DNA of 37,255 nucleotides from NCBI GenBank assembly GCA_027858835.1, contig JAQIBY010000050.1, positions 1 through 37,255 of the forward strand. The letters run 5' to 3'. The DNA is from Bacteroidales bacterium. GTDB taxonomy: Bacteria > Bacteroidota > Bacteroidia > Bacteroidales > ML635J-15. The translations under genes and the position numbers were made by a program. The notes beneath the pieces are model-generated. The model did not search any database, had not been told where the DNA came from, and worked only from the letters and a program-made list of their open reading frames with translations. This document shows positions 9,372-19,267 of the stretch, piece after piece (within the stretch, counting starts at the first letter, position 1; each line of letters opens with the position of its first letter).

Positions 9372-11579
9372 ATGCAAGTTCTTTCATTCAAACAAACGAT
9401 CGTTCTGTTGATTGTTTTATTAATGCAAAGTCCCTTCACTCAATCACAGATTTTAAAAAATACGTTTCCCGAAAAAATTGGAAAAAGCCGTGGTGTTCCT
9501 GCCAAACCGGCGTTTGTTAATTATAAACAATCAGACAATACCAATGTCATCATTAAACCCTTTGGTGATGCAATTATAAATTGGGCAGAAACTAAAGACG
9601 GATATTGCGTTTTACATAATGCATCAGGCGATTTGGTTTATGCAGTTAAAGATGATTCCGGTTTTTTGATTCCTTCAAAACAACTTGCACACAGCACCCG
9701 GGAACGGAGATCTCCGGAAATTGAATTTATCCAAAATATCCCGAGACATCTCCGTTTTTCAGAAGCGCAAAAATCTGTATTACAAACTGCACATAAGTTT
9801 TATCAAAACAAATACGTAAAAAATCCGGGAAGCTTTCCCACCACCGGTAATCCAAAACTATTGGTAATTCTTGCAAATTTTTCAGACAGCTCACCCCTAT
9901 ATACTCAATCACAGTTAGACCAACCGATGAATCAAACAAATTATAGCGGGAAAGGCTGTTTAAATGAATATTTTTATGAAGCCTCATTTGGACAACTAGA
10001 TATTCAGATTACAGTTACAAACTGGGTGCAAGTCGGAAACACACACGATTATTATGCCCCTGAATCAAAATGGGGTGAATTTGCATTTGATGCAATTTCT
10101 GCTGCAGACGCAAGCCTTGATTTCTCGCAATATGATAATGACAACGACGGAACAGTGGAAGCCATTGCAATAATTCACCAAGGCGCAGGACAAGAAGCAT
10201 CCTACGACACAAATGACATCTGGTCACATATGTGGACACTTGAAGAAGCCGGATACAGTGCTGTGCAGCGAGTTTTTGACGGAGTTGAACTCAACACATA
10301 CATTTGCCAGGCAGAGGATGATGCTACGGGTAACATCAATACAATCGGCATGATGGCGCATGAAATCGGGCATTTACTCGGCGCCCCTGATTTTTATGAT
10401 ACAGATTATACAAATCCGGATTATCGAGGCACAGGATTTTGGGATTTGCAAGCAGACGGTTCATGGAACGGGACACCAATGGGATCACAGCCGGCGCATC
10501 CCAATATTTTCACGAAGATATACTACTACAACTGGTTGGAGGCATCTGAACTTAGCAGCCCAATAACCATCAACATGTTGGCTACAGATTTAGGAGAACA
10601 AGCCTATTATTTTACAACAACAAACACAAATGAATATTTTCTGATTGAAAACCGCCAACATACGGGCTTCAATAGCATGGTCCCCGGTGCAGGATTACTC
10701 ATTTATCATGTGGATCAAGATTATATTGATGCACATTTTGAAGACAATGACATTAATGCCGCAGCACATATGGGACTTTACATAAAGGATGCAGGAAATA
10801 ACAGCAACATTGATGATGATGATTGTCCTTTTCCGGGCAGTTCAATTAACACCCAATTTACGGATTTCAGTGCGCCTTCAGCATTAAACTGGAGCGGTGC
10901 CCCAACCAACAAATCGATGACAAATATTGCAGGAAATTACACGATGACTTCCTTTGATTTCATGGGAGGACACGGCTGCGTACCACCTCCACTGCAATGT
11001 TCAGATTTAACAAGCACAGCAATTTCTGACAATTCAATAAGCCTGCAATGGACACGCGGGATGGGCGAAAAAGTATTACTCCTAGCAAAAGAAGGAAGTC
11101 CGGTTGATATTGACCCGCAAGCAAATATCCCTTATATTGCAAATACTGAATTCGGATTGGGAGAATCACTTGCCTCCGGGATTTTTGCAATGTATTACGA
11201 GGACGGAAACTCATGTGTTGTAAGCGGATTAGATGCCGGAACGGAATATCACTTTGCTGCCTACGAAGCCTTTGCAACGAATAATTGTTACACATTACCA
11301 GCAGCTGACGGAAGTTTTACTACGACCGGAACTCAAACTGCATTATCTCCATTAAAAGACATGGAAATAAGCATATTTTACAATTCTGAAAATTTGTTAA
11401 TTGATTATCCGGAACAATTAAAGCAAGCACATATAGAGATAATCAACATAACGGGGCAATGCATACGAAACGAAAAAATACGACATACTGTCCCTGTGAG
11501 TGACTTGCCGACAGGTGTTTATGTCCTGAGGATAAGTATTGGCAATCAAAAAGTTTACTTCGAGCGATTTGTAAAATAA
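9372..11579 (+). CDS. M6-family metalloprotease with T9SS type A C-terminal sorting domain
   Basis: Signal peptide; zinc motif GMMAHEIGHLLGAPDFYD; Fn3-like region; C-terminal IEIINITGQCIRNEKIR...VPVSDLPTGVYVLRISIGNQKVYFERFVK. Confidence 0.9.
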   Translation: MQVLSFKQTIVLLIVLLMQSPFTQSQILKNTFPEKIGKSRGVPAKPAFVNYKQSDNTNVIIKPFGDAIINWAETKDGYCVLHNASGDLVYAVKDDSGFLIPSKQLAHSTRERRSPEIEFIQNIPRHLRFSEAQKSVLQTAHKFYQNKYVKNPGSFPTTGNPKLLVILANFSDSSPLYTQSQLDQPMNQTNYSGKGCLNEYFYEASFGQLDIQITVTNWVQVGNTHDYYAPESKWGEFAFDAISAADASLDFSQYDNDNDGTVEAIAIIHQGAGQEASYDTNDIWSHMWTLEEAGYSAVQRVFDGVELNTYICQAEDDATGNINTIGMMAHEIGHLLGAPDFYDTDYTNPDYRGTGFWDLQADGSWNGTPMGSQPAHPNIFTKIYYYNWLEASELSSPITINMLATDLGEQAYYFTTTNTNEYFLIENRQHTGFNSMVPGAGLLIYHVDQDYIDAHFEDNDINAAAHMGLYIKDAGNNSNIDDDDCPFPGSSINTQFTDFSAPSALNWSGAPTNKSMTNIAGNYTMTSFDFMGGHGCVPPPLQCSDLTSTAISDNSISLQWTRGMGEKVLLLAKEGSPVDIDPQANIPYIANTEFGLGESLASGIFAMYYEDGNSCVVSGLDAGTEYHFAAYEAFATNNCYTLPAADGSFTTTGTQTALSPLKDMEISIFYNSENLLIDYPEQLKQAHIEIINITGQCIRNEKIRHTVPVSDLPTGVYVLRISIGNQKVYFERFVK

Positions 11580-11632
11580 GGGAAAATAAACATCAGCCAT
11601 AGATTTTCATTACCTTTGTCCAAAACTCAGCT

Positions 11633-12961
11633 ATGGACAGAAAACCTTATTGGTTTAGACTTGACAATGCAGCAAAGATTTTTCCTGCTGTTTCTGACCG
11701 CGAATTAACTTCGGTATTTCGCATTTCTTTCCATTTGAAACAACCGGTCAAAATCGGAGCACTGCAAAGAGCTTTAGAAAAAACCTATGAGCGTTTCCCC
11801 TATTTTAACGTTCACCTGAAACACGGTTTTTTCTGGCATTATCTTGAGCAACATAATGGAATTCCACAAGTTGAAGCAGATATATGGCCGCCAATGGAAG
11901 CGTTTCAAACCAAATTTGTGCATGATAGATTGTATCGGGTTAGGGCACGCGGACGGCAAATAAGTTTGGAAATGATGCATTCGGTAAGCGACGGCGGCGG
12001 CGGAATGCAATTTCTTAACAGTTTATTTCTGACTTACCTGAGAGAATTGGGATACGATATTCCTACACCGAAATATTTTATGGACATCGATGAATCTCCA
12101 AAAGCCTATGAATTTGAAGATTCTTACAAAAAGTATTTCCAAAAAGGGATTCCTCCAAACGTACCTAAAAATAAAGCCTGGGCATTGCCTTTCGAGTTAA
12201 AATCAAAACCCCGTTTAAGCGTTATTCAGGCTGAAATTTCGTCAAATGACGTACTAGAAGCGGCAAAGTCTTTCAATATTAGTGTTACAGAGTTCTTGGC
12301 ATCGGTTTATACAGATGCACTGCAACAAATACACATTCAAATGCGAGAAAAAGGGATTAAGCAAAAACTCGGAATTATTCGAATGCAAATTCCTGTTAAT
12401 TTACGCCGAATTTTCCCGAGTAAAAGCATGCGAAATTTCACTTTATTTGCCCTGCCTGAAATTGACACACGCTTAGGAGAATACAGTTTTGAGGAAATTA
12501 CTCAAACGGTTCATCATTACATGAAACTGGAAACATATCCGAAACAAATTCATCGCATTATCAGTAGAAATGTCGGCTCAGAAAAACTGTTTTACGTACG
12601 AGCCATACCATTGTTTATCAAGGATGTGGTATTGGCAGCGAAACATAAAAGTTACGGAAATGCTCAATATTCTGGAGTCATGACAAACTTAGGACAAATT
12701 AAATATCCGGAGGAAATTGCAAGGCATATCGATGCAATATCTTGCACTCCGCCCCCGCCAAATACACGCACAAAAATAAATTGCAGTATTGCCAGTTTTG
12801 AAAATAAAATGATTGCCAGCTTTTGTAATATTACGGATTCGACTAAGTTGGAGCAACTATTTTTCAAAAAACTGGCTGATTTCAACATTCCTGTTAAAAT
12901 GTTATCTTGGGATGAAGTATTAACGAATAAACAAGATGCAAGCCATGACGATAATTTGTAA
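11633..12961 (+). CDS. Condensation/alcohol acetyltransferase-like acyltransferase (HxxxDG)
   Basis: KPYWFRLDNAAKIFPAV; LEMMHSVSDGGGGMQFLNSLF retains the catalytic HxxxDG of the HHxxxDG motif. Confidence 0.75.
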   Translation: MDRKPYWFRLDNAAKIFPAVSDRELTSVFRISFHLKQPVKIGALQRALEKTYERFPYFNVHLKHGFFWHYLEQHNGIPQVEADIWPPMEAFQTKFVHDRLYRVRARGRQISLEMMHSVSDGGGGMQFLNSLFLTYLRELGYDIPTPKYFMDIDESPKAYEFEDSYKKYFQKGIPPNVPKNKAWALPFELKSKPRLSVIQAEISSNDVLEAAKSFNISVTEFLASVYTDALQQIHIQMREKGIKQKLGIIRMQIPVNLRRIFPSKSMRNFTLFALPEIDTRLGEYSFEEITQTVHHYMKLETYPKQIHRIISRNVGSEKLFYVRAIPLFIKDVVLAAKHKSYGNAQYSGVMTNLGQIKYPEEIARHIDAISCTPPPPNTRTKINCSIASFENKMIASFCNITDSTKLEQLFFKKLADFNIPVKMLSWDEVLTNKQDASHDDNL

Positions 12962-13631
12962 ACATTGCGGAGTAGAACTTGAAAAAAGCATGGATAAATG
13001 TCCGTTATGTCACTTATCTCCGGGCGAAGAGGCTACAGAACAAAATTTTCGGGCGAATAAATCAGTGATGCTGATTAAGCAAAAAATGAATTTGTGGCTT
13101 GCGTTTACGGTGATTTCATTCAGCACAATCGCATTTACCATTCTGATTAATTTAATAATTGACAGCAGTTTAAATTGGTCATTATATGTTGCAGGATCCG
13201 TTTTCAGTGCATGGGCATATTATACGATTTACACATTTTTCAAGCATTACATTTTTATGTGGGTCCCTTTAGCATTAAGTGTCACATTAGGAAACTTACT
13301 GCTAATTGATGCCTTGTCAGGTGGAAACTTTTGGTTTTTTAAACTTGGTTTTCCCATTGCAAGCGGAGCATTTATCTTGTCGGGGATTTTTCATTTCATT
13401 AGCCGTCATGTGAAATATCAGGGCTTTAATCTCTTGGGATATGCACTACTTGTCATTGTGGCTCTCTCTTTAATTATCGAAAGTTCTATTGGATTGTACA
13501 AAACTGATGAAATTCATTTATGGTGGTCGTTGTTTGTAGCTATATCCGCAACCCCGATTTCATTAATTTTATTATTTATTCATTACAGATTGGGTAAAGG
13601 GAATGATCTTAAAAGTTTTTTCCACATTTAA
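12936..13631 (+). CDS. Zinc-ribbon multi-pass membrane protein, DUF6320-like
   Basis: N-terminal CKHCGVELEKSMDKCPLC zinc ribbon followed by about six hydrophobic helices; overlaps the upstream acyltransferase by 26 nt. Confidence 0.75.
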   Translation: MQAMTIICKHCGVELEKSMDKCPLCHLSPGEEATEQNFRANKSVMLIKQKMNLWLAFTVISFSTIAFTILINLIIDSSLNWSLYVAGSVFSAWAYYTIYTFFKHYIFMWVPLALSVTLGNLLLIDALSGGNFWFFKLGFPIASGAFILSGIFHFISRHVKYQGFNLLGYALLVIVALSLIIESSIGLYKTDEIHLWWSLFVAISATPISLILLFIHYRLGKGNDLKSFFHI

Positions 13632-16464
13632 TAAAAATTTCTACGACCGAAGCTTTTAAAGATTCAATTGTAACCGGCTTAACAGCAATACTATCCATTC
13701 CAATTTCATAGGCTTTGGCTTTTATTTCATCCGTTGCGCTGGCGGTTAATGCAATCACCGGAATCATATTATTTTCAGGAAGATTTGCTTTGATTCTTTC
13801 AAAAGCATCAAATCCGTTAAGCTCAGGCATTTGAATATCCATCAGCACCAAATCAGGCATTTTCTCAATTGCAATTTCAGCCGCTTGATTCCCGTCTTCC
13901 GCTTCTAACACTATAGCTGACGGCCATAGCTTATTCAGCATTCGTCTTATCAAAATGCGATTAATATCAACATCCTCAGCAATTAAAAAAGTCAAATGAC
14001 TTCCTGTCATAAGCGATGTGTTAATATCCAATACACCCGGTTCTTCACTAAAATTCTGCTCCTCAATTATATCTTTTAACTTTGAAAAATTCAGCGGTTT
14101 CATAATAAAGGAGCATTTTGCTGCAAACTCAGGGCAAATTATTTCAGAATCCAGTTTCTCAGCATTTGAATTTTGTAAGATAATAAGCCGAAAATTCACA
14201 TTTTGGGATTGCAGTTTTTTGAAAGAATCATTTTGCATCAATAAATTAATCGTATTTTCAGTACAATAAACATGCACCGGACAATCACCATCAAGCAATT
14301 TATTAATTAAGATTTCAACATCAGAAATTTCATAAACATGCTGATAAAACAGATTTAGTAAGCGATCATTTTCGCACAAGACATCCGATTCATCGCAAAA
14401 CAAAACGGACTGTTCTACATCGTGAAAAGAGAATTTCTGTGGATAATTTTCCGCTTTCTGACGGATTGTAAAAGCAAATTCACTTCCGACTTTAGGTTCA
14501 CTTTTGATTTTCAATACACCACCCATTAAGCGAATAATTCGGTCGGCTATTGTTAATCCCAAACCCGTACCGCCGTATTTTCGCGTTGTAGAAACATCTG
14601 CCTGAGAAAAAGGCTCAAGCAATGAATTTTTCACATCTTCACTTATGCCAATACCGGTATCAACCACCGCAATATGCAAATCAATCATTTGATCCCTTGG
14701 ATCAAAATTATCAAAACTCAACTCCAATACAATTTTCCCGGAATAGGTAAATTTTGAAGCATTGCCCAATAAATTGGTGAGTATTTGACGGAATCTCATG
14801 GCGTCAATATTCAGTAATTCCGGGGGTTGATTTTTTAAATCAAATCCCAATTCGATATCTTTATCAATAGTTGCCGGATTAATTAAGTCAAGTGCTTGTT
14901 CGCAAATTTGAATTATGTTTTCATTACTATTATGCAAACGAATTTTGTCTGCCTCAATTTTCGACAAATCCAACACATCATTAATAATCCCCATTAAGGC
15001 ATTTGCTGACACTGATATATGTTCAAGAAACTTTCGTTGTTGCTCATCTAATTTTGAATTTTCTAAAAGCGAGGTAAAGCCGATTACACCATTTAAAGGA
15101 GTTCGGATTTCATGACTCATATTTGCAAGAAAATGCCCTTTCGCACGATTTGCATTTTCTGCATTCTTTGCAAATTGTTCAGCGGCCTTCTTTGATTCAA
15201 TTAATGCTTGATTGGATTCAACGATTGCTTTTTGTGTTTCTTTACGCTCAAGAATGCTTGCCATTATGTATGAAAATGAGATGAGCATACGTTTTTCAAA
15301 GGCAGTGATGTGATGAAAATCCTTCACAAAATCAAAACCAATAAAGCCCATACATTTATTGCCTTTTATTAATGGATAGGTAATCAGGCTTTTAATATTT
15401 TGTGGCGATAAAATGGCTTTCAAATTTCCTTCTGGCAAATCCGGTACACTTTTAACAATCAGCGCCTCTCCTTTCAAATGTGGCCTTGTCCATTCGGGAA
15501 TTCTATCAATTGGCACTTCCTGTAAATTTTCTATTTCAGGTAATATTCCCTTTGCACACCATTCATGCGTATTGTTTGTTGTTTTTTTCTCAAAATTATA
15601 ATCAAATCCATAAACCCTATCAGCATGAATATGCTCACCAATCATTCTGAAATATTTTTGTATAGCATTATCAACTTCATCAATCGATAAGTCAATACTC
15701 TCTGTGGCAATTTCAAAAATCAGATTTTGCACCTCGATTTCACGCTCCAACATCTTTTCAGCCTCTACACGCGATGTAATATCATCAAGAAAAAGCCAGG
15801 CACCATTAATCGTTTGCCGGTTATACTCGGGTTCGATATATATTTTCAGCCAGGAGGATTTCCCCCACTTTGAGATATATTTGGCCTCAAACGATTGTGA
15901 TTTTCCATCGCTTAAAGTGTGCTTTAATTTTTGCGAAAAGCCTTGTTTCACCAACAAGTCAAATTCGAGCATGTTGATTTCCATGGTGGCTTGGCGAGAT
16001 GGTGATTCTAACATCTTAACAACACTCGGATTACAATAAAGAATACGTCCTGAGTGATTTACAATGACAATTCCAACATATGATTTTTCGGCAATCTGAA
16101 AGAAAATAGATTTACTTGCAATTCGTGTCTGATTTTCAACCACACAGAGAAAATGATTATCATCAATTGGAAAGACTTTGAGCAAATAATCAATCACGTT
16201 CTCAACTCGAACAAAAGCATGTTTGGTGTCCATTTCTTGGCTTGCTTCAGCAAGTAAATCTTCAATATGAAAACTACTTATTTCCTCATCAATTGTATTT
16301 AGACTATGACCTTTAAGATGTTTATTTTCAGGGGTTATAAACATTAAAAACACCGGGGTATCTTTAACACGCTCAAAATGATTATTCGGTAGTTTTTCAT
16401 AGACAGCATAACCAAACTCGCTAATACCGGGGATTGATTTATTCATAAGCTCGTTTTTTATCAC
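13609..16464 (-). CDS. Hybrid sensor histidine kinase/response regulator (PAS, GAF, HisKA, HATPase, degenerate receiver, REC)
   Basis: H-box GHFLANMSHEIRTPLNGVIGFT; G-box KYGGTGLGLTIADRIIRLMGG; REC FLIAEDVDINRILIRRML...PDLVLMDIQMPELNGFDAF...IALTASA. Confidence 0.95.
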   Translation of the reverse strand: MIKNELMNKSIPGISEFGYAVYEKLPNNHFERVKDTPVFLMFITPENKHLKGHSLNTIDEEISSFHIEDLLAEASQEMDTKHAFVRVENVIDYLLKVFPIDDNHFLCVVENQTRIASKSIFFQIAEKSYVGIVIVNHSGRILYCNPSVVKMLESPSRQATMEINMLEFDLLVKQGFSQKLKHTLSDGKSQSFEAKYISKWGKSSWLKIYIEPEYNRQTINGAWLFLDDITSRVEAEKMLEREIEVQNLIFEIATESIDLSIDEVDNAIQKYFRMIGEHIHADRVYGFDYNFEKKTTNNTHEWCAKGILPEIENLQEVPIDRIPEWTRPHLKGEALIVKSVPDLPEGNLKAILSPQNIKSLITYPLIKGNKCMGFIGFDFVKDFHHITAFEKRMLISFSYIMASILERKETQKAIVESNQALIESKKAAEQFAKNAENANRAKGHFLANMSHEIRTPLNGVIGFTSLLENSKLDEQQRKFLEHISVSANALMGIINDVLDLSKIEADKIRLHNSNENIIQICEQALDLINPATIDKDIELGFDLKNQPPELLNIDAMRFRQILTNLLGNASKFTYSGKIVLELSFDNFDPRDQMIDLHIAVVDTGIGISEDVKNSLLEPFSQADVSTTRKYGGTGLGLTIADRIIRLMGGVLKIKSEPKVGSEFAFTIRQKAENYPQKFSFHDVEQSVLFCDESDVLCENDRLLNLFYQHVYEISDVEILINKLLDGDCPVHVYCTENTINLLMQNDSFKKLQSQNVNFRLIILQNSNAEKLDSEIICPEFAAKCSFIMKPLNFSKLKDIIEEQNFSEEPGVLDINTSLMTGSHLTFLIAEDVDINRILIRRMLNKLWPSAIVLEAEDGNQAAEIAIEKMPDLVLMDIQMPELNGFDAFERIKANLPENNMIPVIALTASATDEIKAKAYEIGMDSIAVKPVTIESLKASVVEIFIKCGKNF

Positions 16465-16528
16465 ACAATAAAGCTAAGAAAAATTGTATAACAAAAGTAG
16501 GTGATTTTACTTAGATTCACCAACGAAA

Positions 16529-17224
16529 TTATGAGATTGAATTCAAAAGCTCAGACAGACTTTCAAATTCGTGAAATTCTTCATGCTCATGAGAAACCTG
16601 CTCATATTCCCAAGTGGTATGAAATGGGATATGCACAGCCTGTCCGTTCAATGCAATTACTGGCAAAACATCAGACTTTACCGAATTTCCTATCATCAAA
16701 AATTCTTCTGGCGTGATTGCAAGCTTTCGCAATAAAAGCTCGTAATTTGCAAGCTGCTTGTCACTCATTACTTCAACATGGTCAAAATAATGTTCTAGCC
16801 CCGATGCACGCAATTTTCGTTCCTGATCAAGCGCATCCCCTTTTGTGGCCAGCACCAACCGATAGTCAGTAGTTTGTAAATAATTCAGCGTTTCCTGAGC
16901 TCCGGGCAATAATTCAATCGGGGCATTCAGAATATCTTTTCCCAATGCAATAAGTTTTGCAATATTTTGCTGTGGAATTTGTCCATTACTTAATTGAATT
17001 CCAGTTTCTATCACTGATAAAACAAAGGGTTTCACTCCATATCCGTAAAATTCCATATTCTCAATCTCGGTTTGAAATAAGGCATTACGACAGGTTTTCT
17101 CATCGACAAAATCTGTCATCATACGAACAAACTCCATTTCCAAATCACGGAAACGCGTTTCATTCACCCACAAGGTATCATCCGCATCGAAAGCGACAAC
17201 TTTTATTTGTTCTGGAATATGCAT
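16529..17224 (-). CDS. HAD family hydrolase
   Basis: VVAFDADDTLWVNE (DxDxT), LVLATKGD, FLMIGNSVKSDVLPV. Confidence 0.9.
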   Translation of the reverse strand: MHIPEQIKVVAFDADDTLWVNETRFRDLEMEFVRMMTDFVDEKTCRNALFQTEIENMEFYGYGVKPFVLSVIETGIQLSNGQIPQQNIAKLIALGKDILNAPIELLPGAQETLNYLQTTDYRLVLATKGDALDQERKLRASGLEHYFDHVEVMSDKQLANYELLLRKLAITPEEFLMIGNSVKSDVLPVIALNGQAVHIPFHTTWEYEQVSHEHEEFHEFESLSELLNSIS

Positions 17225-17296
17225 TTGCGTTCAGTTTTCACAAAGAAACAATAATGCAAAATAAAAAGAAAATATGTATGCTATAAAAAAACAAAA

Positions 17297-19012
17297 TTAT
17301 CTTTTCCGTGGTTTCCCGCTGCGTTTTTTCTTACGCTTTTTATCTTTTGGTTCACTGGAATAGCCGGAATTATCATCTGGTTTTGATAGTTCAACTCTCA
17401 ATTGAATACTTCCGTATTGCTGATTTTCAAAAGCACTCAATACAGTTTCTGCATGCGATGAATCAACTTCAAAAAACGAAAAGTTCCGCATGATATCTAC
17501 TTTTCCAATTTCAATATCACGTGTTCTTGTTTTCTCGTTAATCAGTCCAATTAGGTTGTGTACCTTAACATTTTGTTTTTCACCGATATTAATAAAGAAT
17601 CTAGAGAAATTTTTATCTGAGAAGTCGAGATTTGATTTGTCCTTTTTGGATTTGCCTTTGGTTTTACTTTTTACGCCTCTATCCTCCTGAGAAACATTAA
17701 GGTCTTTGGCATTTTTGTAATACTCAACAAAACGATTAAATTCATTAAAGAGGAAGCGTTTCAACAGTTCATCGCGATCTAACCAACTCAGTTTTTTCTG
17801 AATTTGCTCCCAATACGGTGCAATCTGGTCTTCATCAACAATAATATTTTCAATATTATCCATCAATGAATACAGGCGTTTTTCAATAATTTCCTCACCG
17901 GAAGGAATCAATTTTTTAGTTATTTTTTGTCCGACAACTTGTTCCAGTGTTTTAATTCTTCGCCCCTCACGAGCGTGGCTGATAATCACAGAAACACCTT
18001 GCTTCCCGGCACGTCCGGTTCTTCCGCTACGATGAATATAAATTTCAGGATCATCCGGCAAGTTATAGTTTAACACATGGGTTAAACTATTAATATCCAA
18101 GCCTCTGGCAGCAACATCAGTGGCTACCAATAATTGAATATGCTGTTTCCGGAACGAATCCATTACTGTATCACGCTGTGCTTGAGACAAATCTCCATGC
18201 AAAGCATCGGCGGAATAGCCGTCATTTATAAGCTGATCAGCAACATCCCTAGTTTCGACCCGTGTCCGGCAAAATACAATTCCGTAAATTTTCGGATTAT
18301 TATCGACCAATCGTTTCAACGCAATATAGCGGTCTGCAGCACGAACAACATAAACCTCATGTACCACATTTCCTGTACCTGCATTTTTTGTTCCACTAAC
18401 AATTTCAACCGGATTATTCATGTACAACTTGGTCAAGCGTCTGACCTCATTCGGCATGGTTGCAGAAAACAACATGGTTTGTCTGCCCTTAGGCGTACCT
18501 TCTAAAATTGCATCCAAATCATCGCGGAAACCCATATTTAGCATTTCATCCGCTTCATCAAGTACGAGCCAACGAATGTTATTTACCTTTAATTTTCGAC
18601 GTTTCAATAAATCCAGAGTACGTCCCGGTGTTCCAACAACTACTTGCGGATTTGCTTTTAATCCACGGATTTGTGTTTCAATATTTGCACCACCATATAC
18701 AGCAACTGTTTTAAATTGCTCAGTATGTTGTGAATACTTTTTAAAATCGCGGGTAATTTGCAAACACAATTCACGTGTTGGACACAAAATTAAAGCCTGT
18801 ACATTTGGGTTTTTAATATCGATTTGTTGGATTAGCGGCAAGCCAAATCCGGCAGTTTTTCCGGTTCCTGTCTGTGCTAAACCGATAACATCACGCTCTG
18901 ATGATAAAATTTCGGGAATTACTTTTTCTTGGATTTCTGTGGGCTGTTCAAAGCCTAATTCTTGAATCGCCTGAAGAATTTCTTCGCTCAGACCCATTGT
19001 TTTAAAACTCAT
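17297..19012 (-). CDS. DEAD/DEAH box RNA helicase with DbpA-like RNA-binding domain and basic tail
   Basis: AQTGTGKTAGFGLPL, PTRELCLQI, VLDEADEML, SATMP, ARGLDI, HRSGRTGRAG; C-terminal KKRKKKRSGKPRKR. Confidence 0.96.
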   Translation of the reverse strand: MSFKTMGLSEEILQAIQELGFEQPTEIQEKVIPEILSSERDVIGLAQTGTGKTAGFGLPLIQQIDIKNPNVQALILCPTRELCLQITRDFKKYSQHTEQFKTVAVYGGANIETQIRGLKANPQVVVGTPGRTLDLLKRRKLKVNNIRWLVLDEADEMLNMGFRDDLDAILEGTPKGRQTMLFSATMPNEVRRLTKLYMNNPVEIVSGTKNAGTGNVVHEVYVVRAADRYIALKRLVDNNPKIYGIVFCRTRVETRDVADQLINDGYSADALHGDLSQAQRDTVMDSFRKQHIQLLVATDVAARGLDINSLTHVLNYNLPDDPEIYIHRSGRTGRAGKQGVSVIISHAREGRRIKTLEQVVGQKITKKLIPSGEEIIEKRLYSLMDNIENIIVDEDQIAPYWEQIQKKLSWLDRDELLKRFLFNEFNRFVEYYKNAKDLNVSQEDRGVKSKTKGKSKKDKSNLDFSDKNFSRFFINIGEKQNVKVHNLIGLINEKTRTRDIEIGKVDIMRNFSFFEVDSSHAETVLSAFENQQYGSIQLRVELSKPDDNSGYSSEPKDKKRKKKRSGKPRKR

Positions 19013-19267
19013 ATTTATTTTTTTAGTCCAGCTTTACACCATTATAATAAATAACTGGAAATAATATTTGGTGCAAAATTGCCGGCCGGGCAGCCTGTGG
19101 ACTTTCCAAATAGCAATCGATAACACCTGATTACCTTAATCGGCGACAAAGATAATATAAATAAAATGATAATTTGCTTAAATTACCAAATGATTTCAAG
19201 ACTTACATTCTACATGCTCTTAAACAATTCTGAAAGCTTTGGGAAGTATTAATTATTAACTAATTTT

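Noticed and set aside
18420-18965. 181-aa plus-strand ORF
   Set aside because: Antisense to a strongly conserved DEAD-box helicase; its translation shows no recognisable family and looks like mirror coding.
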